From an uncultured Subdoligranulum sp. (GTDB taxonomy: Bacteria; Bacillota; Clostridia; Oscillospirales; Ruminococcaceae): 41,231 nt of DNA. This document shows, piece by piece, positions 34,189 through 40,939 of this stretch. The DNA lies in contig UQZO01000017.1 in the NCBI GenBank assembly GCA_900545545.1, positions 1 to 41,231 of the forward strand, read 5' to 3'. How positions within the stretch are numbered: position 1 is the stretch's first letter; each line of letters begins with the position of its first letter. A program made the translations under genes and the position numbers. The notes beneath the pieces were generated by a model, which was given only the letters and a program-made list of their open reading frames with translations, did no database searches and was not told the origin of the DNA.

Positions 34189-34228
34189 AAATCCGAACGC
34201 ATCTGCAAAAGTATGCGTTCGGATTTTT
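34189..34228. terminator. Strong orphan terminator-like hairpin
   Basis: AAATCCGAACGCAT (34189-34202) pairs perfectly with ATGCGTTCGGATTT (34213-34226), loop 10 nt, with A and T runs on either side. No gene ends next to it: araC stops 385 nt to the left and the tRNA has its own terminator on the right. Either a small unrecognised transcript ends here or it is a leftover. Confidence 0.65.
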
Positions 34229-34239
34229 CAGTATGGTGC

Positions 34240-34465
34240 ACAATTAGCGACCGATCCCCGCGAGGCGAATGCAAGCGCTTGCACGGCGCATGAGCCCCCC
34301 CGAAGGGGTAGGGGCAGTCCCCTTTCTGACTAATCAGGCCACGGAGGGACCCGCGCACTTTCCAACAGTCCACTGGACTGTTGGAACCGGGCGGGACGCT
34401 GACCGCCCGGACGTGCTGTTCTCGTCCCCGTCTGCACCAGGCACTGCTTTCCCATAGGCGCAAAC
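34240..34465. repeat. GC-rich palindromic intergenic element
   Basis: This stretch packs several palindromes: TGCAAGCGCTTGCA (34270-34283), CCCC/GGGG arms around 34305, a 13-bp perfect inverted repeat with a 1-nt centre (34360-34386), and CCGGGCGG/CCGCCCGG (34387-34394 with 34403-34410). Frames through it overlap the tRNA terminator and look non-coding. It resembles REP/BIME-type dispersed intergenic repeats or a structured RNA; only one copy is in the window. Confidence 0.5.
34269..34283. promoter_or_regulatory. Perfect match to the CcpA cre consensus
   Basis: ATGCAAGCGCTTGCA fits WTGNAANCGNWNNCA at every position. It is inside the palindromic element and not near any start codon, so a regulatory role is uncertain. 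Confidence 0.3.
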
Positions 34466-34466
34466 A

Positions 34467-34500
34467 TAAAAAAAAACGCCCTACGTTTCCGTAAGGCGTC
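34467..34500 (-). terminator. Terminator of tRNA-Lys
   Basis: On the minus strand GACGCCTTACG, GAAA tetraloop-like centre, CGTAGGGCGT, then a run of at least eight T, immediately after the tRNA 3' end. Confidence 0.85.
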
Positions 34501-34503
34501 TTT

Positions 34504-34579
34504 TGGTGCACCATCGGGGACTCGAACCCAGGACCCACTGATTAAGAGTCAGTTGCTCTACCAGCTGAGCTAATGGTGC
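34504..34579 (-). tRNA. tRNA-Lys (anticodon CUU), with encoded CCA
   Basis: Cloverleaf on the minus strand: acceptor GCACCAT/ATGGTGC, D arm AGCTCAGCTGGTAGAGCA, anticodon loop CTCTTAA giving CUU, T arm GGGTTCGAGTCCC, discriminator A, and an encoded CCA at the 3' end. The upstream spacer (34580-34655) holds no clear promoter, so it may be read from the surface-protein remnant's promoter. Confidence 0.95.
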
Positions 34580-34655
34580 ATATGAGGATTTTCGACGATA
34601 CAGCGTCAAACCCTGTTTTGAATAGTTCAGCGGCTTCCAGCCTTAGTATTGGCTA

Positions 34656-35282
34656 CTAACGCTGGTCGTCGATCTGCAGCAGGTTGCGCACCCCGGGAAA
34701 GGACGCCTTGCCCGCATTGGCCAGGTTGGGATTGAAGAGGTAGGCCAGGGACCGGTCCCCCTGGGACAGCACGGGATACCCGTTTTGCAGGGTGTTCTGC
34801 ACAATGCCGGTGCGGGGCTTGTCGCTGCCGGTGTAATCGTTGACGCCGCCGTTGGGGTTGCGGGGGGCGGCGGCGGTGAACTGCAGCAGCTTGCCCGCGT
34901 TGATGTCCTGGTCCATATCCGCCGGGTTGACGTTGTCCGGGGCAAAACGGGTGGTGATCCAGTAATCAAACAGGTTGATGGTGGTGCCCACGGGGGATAC
35001 AGTGTCGGTAAGGATGTTCCCGGCGGCCTGTGTGCCGGTCTCCCCTGCACCTGTCTCATTCTCCACAGCTGCTGTTTTAACAGAAGTTTCGGCGGTGGCG
35101 GTCTCCCCGCTGACAGGCACTGCGGCGCTTTGCTGCTGTGTCTGGTTTGGAATGGACGTTTCCGCCAATGCGGGCATCCCCGCCCCTGTGCAGGCCGCCG
35201 TCAGCGCCAGCCACAGCGCGCCCAGCCGTCTGACCCATCTTTTTCCAGTGTTTTTCGTCTTGCTCTCCACCTTCCCGGTCAT
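34656..35282 (-). pseudogene. Short N-terminal fragment of a secreted surface protein
   Basis: 208 residues. After a basic start, WVRRLGALWLALTAACTGAG to ALAE (about 16-41) is a good Sec signal peptide. A Thr/Glu/Ala-rich linker (45-90) follows, then a globular start (TTINLFDYWIT, NAGKLLQFT, PRTGIVQNTL, SLAYLFNPN, GVRNLLQID). In large Firmicute cell-wall and pilin-like proteins such a segment continues into a long ectodomain (family knowledge from memory). Here the frame ends after DDQR with tandem stops, 76 nt before the tRNA. It therefore looks truncated, though a small secreted protein is possible. The RBS before the ATG is weak and lies in a GCGGGAA/TTCCCGC hairpin. A -10 TATAAT is at 35320-35315. 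Confidence 0.6.
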
Positions 35283-35422
35283 ATTCCCGCGGGAACCTTT
35301 CCCGCCATGACAGCATTATATTGGGCCGGGGGCGCGGTTTCTGACGGCTTGTGTCGCACACTGACGCGGCAAAAAGAAATGCGGTCCCTCGCTTTTTTTG
35401 CTGCGGCTTATCCTTCCGGCGA

Positions 35423-35451
35423 TTGCACCGGCCCGCCGGGTGTGGTATACC
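35423..35451 (+). promoter_or_regulatory. Predicted promoter of the DUF1846 gene
   Basis: TTGCAC (35423-35428), 17-nt spacer, TATACC (35446-35451) with an extended TGG before it; 66 nt before the start codon. Confidence 0.45.
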
Positions 35452-35517
35452 GATTTCGTATGATGTATTGCCGCCCCCGCCGGGGACGGCCGATAAAAAA
35501 GGGGAAAGGGATCAAAG

Positions 35518-37011
35518 ATGAAGATTGGTTTTGACAACGACAAATATCTTTCCATGCAGTCTGAGCATATCCGGGACCGGATCGCCCAGTTTGACAACAA
35601 GCTCTATCTGGAGTTCGGCGGCAAACTGTTCGACGATTACCACGCGTCCCGTGTGCTGCCGGGCTTCCAGCCCGACTCCAAGCTGCAGATGCTGCTGCAG
35701 CTGAAGGATCAGGCAGAGATCGTTGTTGTCATCAGCGCCGAGGACATCATCAGCAACAAGATGCGCGGGGATTACGGCATCACCTATGACATGGACGTGC
35801 TGCGCCTGATCGACGCCTTCCAGGGCGTGGGCCTGTTTGTGGGCAGCGTCTGCGTGACCATGTACACCGCCCACCCCGAAGTGGAAGCCTTTGAGCGCCG
35901 CCTGAACAGCCTGGGCATCCGCACCTTCCGCCATTACAAGATCATGGGCTATCCCAACGACGTGGCCCGCATCGTCAGCGACGAAGGCTACGGCAAGAAC
36001 GAATACATCGAGACCCAGCGCCCCCTGGTGGTGGTCACCGCCCCGGGTCCCGGCAGCGGCAAGATGGCAGTCTGCCTGTCCCAGCTGTACCATGAATACA
36101 AGCGCAGCGTGAAGGCGGGCTATGCCAAGTTCGAGACCTTCCCCATCAGGAACCTGCCCCTGAAGCATCCCGTAAACCTGGCTTACGAGGCCGCCACCGC
36201 CGACCTGAACGACGTGAACATGATCGACCCCTTCCACCTGGAAGCCTACGGCGAGACGGCGGTCAACTACAACCGTGATATCGAGATTTTCCCGGTGGTG
36301 CATGCCATCTTTGAGCTCATCGCCGGCAAGAGCCCCTACCAGTCCCCCACCGACATGGGCGTGAACATGGCGGGCAACTGCATTGTGGACGACGAAGTCT
36401 GCCGGGACGCTTCCCTCAAGGAGATCCAGCGCCGGTACCTCAAGTGCCTGTGCCAGCAGAAGGTGGGCGCCCTGGTCAAGGAGGAAGAGCGGTTCAAGCT
36501 GGAACTGCTGCTGAACCAGGCGGGCATCGTCATGGGCACCCGGGCGGTGGAACAGGCCGCCCAGGCCCGGTCCGACAGCACCGGCGGCCTGCCTGCCGCT
36601 GCCATTGAACTGGCGGACGGCACCATCGTCACCGGCAAGACCGGCCCCCTGCTGGGTGCAGCCTCCTCCGCCCTGCTCAACGCCCTGAAACATCTGGCAG
36701 GCATCGGCCAGGAAGTGGACCTGGTTTCCGCCAAGGCCATTGAGCCCATCCAGATGCTCAAGACCAACTATCTGGGCAACAAGAACCCCCGCCTGCATAC
36801 CGACGAGATCCTCATCGCCCTGTCCAGCTCCATTGCTGAGAACGAGTATGCGGCCGCAGCCCTCAAGCAGCTGCCCCAGCTCAAGGGCTGTGATGTACAT
36901 TCCACCGTCATCCTGTCCAGCGTGGACTCCGACATGCTGAACAAGCTGGGCATGTACCTGACCTGCGCCCCCATTTACGAGGAAGAGGACCGCAAGTACC
37001 ACAAGAAATAA
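35518..37011 (+). CDS. DUF1846 (UPF0371) family protein
   Basis: 497 residues, full length for this conserved family, which has no agreed function. It opens with MKIGFDNDKYLSMQSEHIRD and has a GPGSGK nucleotide-binding-like loop at 177-182 within VVVTAPGPGSGKMAVCLSQL. The family is cytoplasmic and restricted largely to Firmicutes, Actinobacteria and some proteobacteria (from memory). AAAGGG lies about 8 nt before the ATG. G/C-ending codon bias is very strong, implying high expression. It is monocistronic with its own promoter and a 20-bp terminator; neighbours give no functional clue. Confidence 0.9.
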   Translation: MKIGFDNDKYLSMQSEHIRDRIAQFDNKLYLEFGGKLFDDYHASRVLPGFQPDSKLQMLLQLKDQAEIVVVISAEDIISNKMRGDYGITYDMDVLRLIDAFQGVGLFVGSVCVTMYTAHPEVEAFERRLNSLGIRTFRHYKIMGYPNDVARIVSDEGYGKNEYIETQRPLVVVTAPGPGSGKMAVCLSQLYHEYKRSVKAGYAKFETFPIRNLPLKHPVNLAYEAATADLNDVNMIDPFHLEAYGETAVNYNRDIEIFPVVHAIFELIAGKSPYQSPTDMGVNMAGNCIVDDEVCRDASLKEIQRRYLKCLCQQKVGALVKEEERFKLELLLNQAGIVMGTRAVEQAAQARSDSTGGLPAAAIELADGTIVTGKTGPLLGAASSALLNALKHLAGIGQEVDLVSAKAIEPIQMLKTNYLGNKNPRLHTDEILIALSSSIAENEYAAAALKQLPQLKGCDVHSTVILSSVDSDMLNKLGMYLTCAPIYEEEDRKYHKK

Positions 37012-37030
37012 TCGCCCCCAACGGGACGAA

Positions 37031-37080
37031 AACAAACAGCAGCCTTACGCGGCAAAAAGCGTAAGGCTGCTGTTTGTTTT
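37031..37080. terminator. Strong bidirectional terminator after DUF1846
   Basis: A 20-bp perfect stem (37031-37050 with 37059-37078) containing CAGCAGCCTTACGC, 8-nt loop, T-rich on both sides. It serves the convergent DUF1846 and DUF4097 genes. Confidence 0.9.
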
Positions 37081-37107
37081 ATCCCTTTTCAGAGGTGAAC
37101 AATGCTT

Positions 37108-38313
37108 TTATGGATTGCGGATGGATATGGACCCCGACGATGTCTCCAGGATCAGTGTGCAGCCGCTTCCCTGGCGGTCCCATTCGTCGTCGTCCACAGA
37201 CTGGCCGTTGAAGTCGATGTCTCTCCCTTCCGCTGTCACAGTGGGGTCGGCGGCCACCACAAGGATGTCGCCGGAGATCAAGTCGATCCGGGCCTGTTCC
37301 GTCACGGTTCCTTCGACCCGGGCACTGCCGGAGGTCGAATCCATCTCAACCCAATCGGCTGTACCGATGAATTCCATGTCCCCCGATGCGGTATCCAGGC
37401 CGACCTTATCTGCCTTTCCGGTAAAGGTCAGCCCGCCGGAGGTGGAGTTCATCGTCAGTTCTTTACACTGTCCGCCGAACTTTACCGATCCGGACGTACT
37501 GTCCACAATCACATTGCCGTCCACAACACAGTCCAATACCAAATCTCCCGCGACAGTGTCCACGCTTACGGAACCGCAGGATAACTCCGGCACGGTCACC
37601 TCTCCGCTGATGGTGGAAAACTGCAAGTTTTGCAAATCAGCTTCGGCCGGCACGGTGATGCACACTTCACCATACCCTGCGTTGCTGCTCTGGTTCGTTT
37701 TTTTGTGTGAAACGAGATAGAGGGTCTGCCCTTCCACACCGGCCCGCTCCACTATCTCATCATCGCGCAACGTATAGCGCAGCGCATAGGTATCCCCGGT
37801 CTCCACCCGGATATTTACCGCCGCCATATCCACCGAAATGTCGGTAAAGGGCGCCACCGTTCCGTCGTAACTCTGCAGCGCTCCCCCGCCGGCTTTCTGC
37901 GTATCCGACGAATCGGCCCCCTCATCCGGTTGGGCTGTTCCGGCATCCCTTGACAACGCGGATTCAGTGGTCACGGAGGGTTCTGCCGCCGTTCCGGGAC
38001 GAAGGAACTTGAACGCCCCGATCCCCAGCGTCGCAACGGCAATCATGATGCCCGCCAGCACCGCAGCAGGCCGCACGCCCGTTTCCTCCGTTCTCTGCGG
38101 CGCGTCCTGCGTGTGTTTGCCCGCTTCATCTTCCAGAATGCGGGCTGCCAATACTTCCGGCGGGCCAAAATGTTCCCGCAATTGCTCCGCATCCAGAAGA
38201 CCGCCTTCTTGCGCATATTCGCGGTAATAGGTCATGGTTTCCGCGCGTTCCGTCTCCGGCATCTGCCGCAGGTACTCTTCCAATTCTGCAAAATAGTCAT
38301 CCGCTGTATGCAT
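37108..38313 (-). CDS. DUF1700/DUF4097 membrane protein
   Basis: 401 residues from the ATG at 38311-38313. The N-terminal 1-65 (YFAELEEYLRQMPETERAET, then FGPPEVLAARIL) is a DUF1700-type helical domain. A single membrane segment lies at about 83-104, then a Ser/Asp-rich linker, then a right-handed beta-helix-like DUF4097 region (about 150-401) with repeated STSGSVKF, NSTSGGLTF, DTASGDMEF, DSTSGSARV units about 20 residues apart. The helix probably faces outside the cell. The start is 2 nt after the PadR stop, with GGAGG in the PadR end, so the two are coupled. Such pairs are usually envelope-stress-like modules; the function is unproven. Confidence 0.85.
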   Translation of the reverse strand: MHTADDYFAELEEYLRQMPETERAETMTYYREYAQEGGLLDAEQLREHFGPPEVLAARILEDEAGKHTQDAPQRTEETGVRPAAVLAGIMIAVATLGIGAFKFLRPGTAAEPSVTTESALSRDAGTAQPDEGADSSDTQKAGGGALQSYDGTVAPFTDISVDMAAVNIRVETGDTYALRYTLRDDEIVERAGVEGQTLYLVSHKKTNQSSNAGYGEVCITVPAEADLQNLQFSTISGEVTVPELSCGSVSVDTVAGDLVLDCVVDGNVIVDSTSGSVKFGGQCKELTMNSTSGGLTFTGKADKVGLDTASGDMEFIGTADWVEMDSTSGSARVEGTVTEQARIDLISGDILVVAADPTVTAEGRDIDFNGQSVDDDEWDRQGSGCTLILETSSGSISIRNP

Positions 38314-38315
38314 CC

Positions 38316-38621
38316 TTATTCCTCCAGCAATCCATCCATATCCGCTTTGAATTGGTGCCATTCTCTTTTCTGCTGGGCCAACAGCTCCGCCTCCGCTTCC
38401 GTAAGATGATAATACCGCCGGTTGCGTCCCTGAAAAGACTGGTCATAGATTGTCAGCATGCCGGCCTTTTCCAGACGCCGCAGCGCCGGATATAACGCCG
38501 TTTCGCTCACATCCAGAATACGGCGAACCTGACGCGTGATCTCGTAACCGTAGGTATCGCTATGCTGCAAAATACTCAGTACCACAAAATCCAGAATTGC
38601 ACCACCAATCTGGAATCCCAC
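38316..38621 (-). CDS. PadR-family transcriptional regulator
   Basis: 101 residues from the GTG at 38619-38621 (GGGAGG 10 nt upstream). A compact winged helix: LDFVVLSILQHSDTYGYEIT (9-28), VSETALYPALRRLEKAGML (about 38-56) and the wing with RNRRYYHLTEAE. The short C-terminus is typical of PadR subfamily 2. It is cotranscribed with the DUF4097 gene and probably represses its own promoter. Confidence 0.9.
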   Translation of the reverse strand: MGFQIGGAILDFVVLSILQHSDTYGYEITRQVRRILDVSETALYPALRRLEKAGMLTIYDQSFQGRNRRYYHLTEAEAELLAQQKREWHQFKADMDGLLEE

Positions 38622-38661
38622 TCCCTGATCGCCTCCCTCTTCATATTTATTATTTTATCGT

Positions 38662-38690
38662 ATTATAAAGCGAATAATATAGACTGTCAA
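38662..38690 (-). promoter_or_regulatory. Consensus sigma-A promoter of padR-DUF4097
   Basis: TTGACA (38690-38685), exactly 17 nt, TATAAT (38667-38662) on the minus strand. TATTATT/AATAATA arms flank the -10 and may be the PadR site. Confidence 0.85.
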
Positions 38691-38811
38691 TAGCTCTGCC
38701 CTGTATCAATTTGATGCATCATTCCACATACCGGCCAACCACCGTTTTTGGCCGTTCCGGTACAGAAACATTCTGCTTTTCCCCTGTTTTCTGCGAAAGT
38801 ATGCCCAAAAG

Positions 38812-38837
38812 AGGCTTGCCGCGGCAAGCCTTTTTTT
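38812..38837. terminator. Palindromic terminator at the IS left flank
   Basis: AGGCTTGCCGCGGCAAGCCT is a perfect 20-nt palindrome followed by seven T on the plus strand. No plus-strand gene ends here, so it belongs to an unseen transcript or predates the IS insertion. A second hairpin, GGCCAA/TTGGCC, lies near 38728-38748. Confidence 0.6.
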
Positions 38838-38906
38838 GTATGCCGAAAACCACTCGCTAGGCGAGTGGTTCAAAAGAAGGCTTGTGCCGATTATGGAGAC
38901 AAAAAA

Positions 38907-38962
38907 CTCCCTTTGCTAAAATAGGAGTGCGGTCTGCCAACTGCACAACTAAGCAAAGGGAG
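38907..38962 (+). promoter_or_regulatory. RBS-sequestering stem in the transposase leader
   Basis: CTCCCTTTGCT (38907-38917) pairs perfectly over 11 bp with AGCAAAGGGAG (38952-38962), which contains the Shine-Dalgarno. Translation would be blocked while this stem is formed, as known for Salmonella IS200. Confidence 0.7.
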
Positions 38963-38972
38963 GTCATTCAAA

Positions 38973-39407
38973 ATGAACGACGTAAATAGTTTATCGCATA
39001 CAAGCTGGAATTGCAAATATCATATTGTGTTTGCCCCGAAATACCGAAGAAAAGTATTTTACGGGCAGAAACGGCGGGAGATAGGAGAAATCCTAAGAAC
39101 GCTGTGCAACTGGAAAAAGGTGAATATCATCGAAGCAGAAGTATGCCCGGATCATATCCATATGCTGGTAGAGATTCCGCCGAAGTACGCGGTGTCGAGT
39201 TTCATGGGATACTTAAAAGGGAAAAGTAGCCTGATGATTTACGAAAAATACCCTGAGTTGAAATACAAGTATCGGAACAGGGAGTTTTGGTGCAGAGGGT
39301 ATTACGTAGATACAGCGGGTAAAAATGCAAAGAAAATCGAAGAATACATCCGACGCCAGCTTGAAGAGGACCAGGCAGGAGAACAACTGACAATGGGAAA
39401 CTTCTAA
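38973..39407 (+). CDS. tnpA: IS200/IS605-family transposase TnpA
   Basis: 144 residues, full length for this HUH-type Y1 single-strand transposase. The metal-binding HUH motif is H61-I-H63 in CPDHIHMLVEIP; the catalytic tyrosine is Y125 in KKIEEYIRRQ. WNCKYHIVFAPKYRRKVFY at 12-30 is the family's N-terminal signature. Start ATG 38973, with GGGAGG 8-10 nt upstream held in a stem. It excises and inserts the element as single-stranded DNA. Lower GC than its neighbours fits a mobile origin. There is no tnpB accompanying gene. Confidence 0.95.
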   Translation: MNDVNSLSHTSWNCKYHIVFAPKYRRKVFYGQKRREIGEILRTLCNWKKVNIIEAEVCPDHIHMLVEIPPKYAVSSFMGYLKGKSSLMIYEKYPELKYKYRNREFWCRGYYVDTAGKNAKKIEEYIRRQLEEDQAGEQLTMGNF

Positions 39408-39557
39408 TAAGCCCGTTTACGGGCGGCAAGTAACAAACTCTCGCGGCTGGCAGACCGTACCAACGCGACGTGACGCGTGCGCTAGTATTCCAGGGCTTCG
39501 CCCGTCTGTGAAAAACCCCCGGCTTTGCCGGGGGATATTTATTGTGCGTTGTACCAT

Positions 39558-39586
39558 TTGACAGGGCATCCCGGGCTTGTTATAAT
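39558..39586 (+). promoter_or_regulatory. Perfect consensus sigma-A promoter of the MarR operon
   Basis: TTGACA (39558-39563), exactly 17 nt, TATAAT (39581-39586), just beyond the IS right end. Confidence 0.9.
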
Positions 39587-39597
39587 TGCAAGCATTG

Positions 39598-39621
39598 ATA
39601 TTATAAGCTTTATTATAATAT
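39598..39621 (+). promoter_or_regulatory. Predicted MarR operator
   Basis: ATATTATAA (39598-39606) and TTATAATAT (39613-39621) form a perfect 9-bp inverted repeat with a 6-nt centre, at the expected transcription start. This is the usual place for autorepression. Confidence 0.65.
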
Positions 39622-39658
39622 GCAATCTCATCATCTACCCTTTGTTTCGGAGGCCGCC

Positions 39659-40081
39659 ATGGATTCCCTACATTATCTTTGGATGAAAACCTATCTGCAG
39701 ATGAAGCGCCTGGTCAATGCCCAGGCGGGGGCTCTCGGGCTTTCTCCGGGGCAGCCCAAGATTCTGGAGCTTCTGGCGGAATACGGCGAACACGAACAGA
39801 AGGCCATTGCCGAATACTGTGAGATCGAACCGGCCACGGCGGGCAGCATCCTGCTGCGCATGGAAAGCGCCGGGCTGGTGACCCGGCGCAACCATCCCGA
39901 CAACCGGCGTTCGCTGTATGTCTCCCTGACACCGGAAGGGGAACAGATGGCACAGAAAGTGCTGCAGATTTTTACCGCCGCAGAAAACCAGGTCACCGCC
40001 GCTCTCACCGGCGAGGAACGGGAACTGCTGCGGCAATTGCTGAAAAAGTGTATGCAAACTGGGAAAGGAAGTTTGGAATGA
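39659..40081 (+). CDS. MarR-family transcriptional regulator
   Basis: 140 residues from the ATG at 39659 (GGAGG 5 nt upstream). Winged helix: LSPGQPKILELLAEYGEHEQ (about 24-43), IAEYCEIEPATAGSILLRMESAGLV (recognition helix about 55-70) and a wing RRNHPDNRRSLYVSLTPEG. It is translationally coupled (ATGA overlap) to the membrane protein gene. It probably represses its own operon through the dyad at 39598-39621; the ligand is unknown. Confidence 0.9.
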   Translation: MDSLHYLWMKTYLQMKRLVNAQAGALGLSPGQPKILELLAEYGEHEQKAIAEYCEIEPATAGSILLRMESAGLVTRRNHPDNRRSLYVSLTPEGEQMAQKVLQIFTAAENQVTAALTGEERELLRQLLKKCMQTGKGSLE

Positions 40082-40773
40082 AGGAAAAAAGCATGCAAAT
40101 GGGAAAACGGATCCTGCTCTACTGCGTGGGGCTGTTCATCATGGCGATGGGCGTTTCTTTTTCCGGCGCTGCCGACCTGGGCATGTCGCCGGTAAACTCC
40201 ATCCCCTATGTGCTCAGTGAGATTTTCACCTTTTTGTCCATGGGCACCTGGATCATCATTATCTTTTCGCTGTACATTGTGATTCAGTTCCTCATTCTGG
40301 GGCGTGACCTGCAGCCCTGGCGGGTGCTGCAGCTGGTCTGCACCACCCTTTTCGGCTACTTCACCGATTTCACCAACATGTTGGCCGACCGCTTTCTGCC
40401 CGCCCCCGAAACCCTGAACCTGTCTGCAGCGGGCATCTACGGCGTGCGGCTGGTGTATCTGGTCATCAGCATGGCGCTCATCGCCCTGGGCATCCTGTTC
40501 TACCTGGCCCCCGACCTGATCTCTCTGCCCGGCGAAGGCATCATGCAGGTCATTTCGGAAAAATGCAACCAGCCCCTGCCCGTGGTCAAGATGTGCTTTG
40601 ACTGCACCGTGTCCATCATCGCCCTGGTAATCTCCCTGGTGTATTTCCGCCAGTTCCACGGCATCCGGGAAGGCACCGTCATTGTCGCCATCGGCGTGGG
40701 CAAGATCCTGAGCCTGTACGCCCCGCTGAAACCGACGCTGCACCGTTTCATGTACGCAGCAAAGGCCGAATGA
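40078..40773 (+). CDS. YczE/YitT-type integral membrane protein
   Basis: 231 residues from the ATG at 40078, overlapping the MarR stop (ATGA), with AAAGGAAG upstream. Five hydrophobic segments: about 12-32, 55-77, 84-103, 125-150 and 178-202. GAADLGMSPVNSIPYVLSE after the first segment is the family's signature loop. Such proteins are often annotated as YczE/YyaS/YitT membrane proteins; transport of an unknown solute is guessed. The MarR partner suggests inducible export or uptake. Confidence 0.82.
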   Translation: MKEKSMQMGKRILLYCVGLFIMAMGVSFSGAADLGMSPVNSIPYVLSEIFTFLSMGTWIIIIFSLYIVIQFLILGRDLQPWRVLQLVCTTLFGYFTDFTNMLADRFLPAPETLNLSAAGIYGVRLVYLVISMALIALGILFYLAPDLISLPGEGIMQVISEKCNQPLPVVKMCFDCTVSIIALVISLVYFRQFHGIREGTVIVAIGVGKILSLYAPLKPTLHRFMYAAKAE

Positions 40774-40797
40774 GCCGGTCTGAACAGATCCTTTATC

Positions 40798-40822
40798 CCC
40801 CCGCCTTGGCGGGGGCTTTTTC
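40798..40822 (+). terminator. Terminator of the MarR operon
   Basis: CCCCCGCC, loop TT, GGCGGGGG, then GCTTTTTC; 25 nt after the stop codon. Confidence 0.85.
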
Positions 40823-40850
40823 TTGCCCCCGGGGACGGGGTTCGCCATAC

Positions 40851-40895
40851 AAAAAGCAGCAGCCTCACGCACCGGAAGCGTGAGGCTGCTGTTTT
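40851..40895. terminator. Bidirectional terminator of the Asp-rich gene
   Basis: CAGCAGCCTCACGC (40857-40870) pairs over 14 bp with GCGTGAGGCTGCTG (40878-40891), T runs on both strands. Same core as the terminator at 37.03 kb. Confidence 0.88.
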
Positions 40896-40939
40896 ATGCC
40901 GCTACGGGATGTAAGGGAGAATGCAAGGTCAGGCGATCA

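Larger units (their letters stand above)
38840..39540 (+). mobile_element. IS200-type insertion sequence (IS200/IS605 family)
   Basis: A single-gene IS with a Y1 transposase and subterminal hairpins instead of inverted terminal repeats. The left-end hairpin is AACCACTCGC/GCGAGTGGTT (38848-38870) and the right-end hairpin CCCCCGGC/GCCGGGGG (39516-39534). Exact ends are approximate because this family makes no target duplication. It sits between padR and the MarR promoter and interrupts no recognised gene. Confidence 0.8.

Noticed and set aside
34071..34538. 155-codon minus-strand reading frame next to tRNA-Lys
   Set aside because: It runs through the tRNA 3' part, its terminator and the palindromic element, has no RBS, and its composition is that of a chance frame.
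35077..35361. 94-codon minus-strand frame upstream of the surface-protein fragment
   Set aside because: It is an Arg/Gly-rich out-of-frame shadow of the signal-peptide gene.
35512..37035. 507-codon minus-strand frame opposite DUF1846
   Set aside because: It is an antisense shadow of a recognised full-length family protein and covers its terminator.
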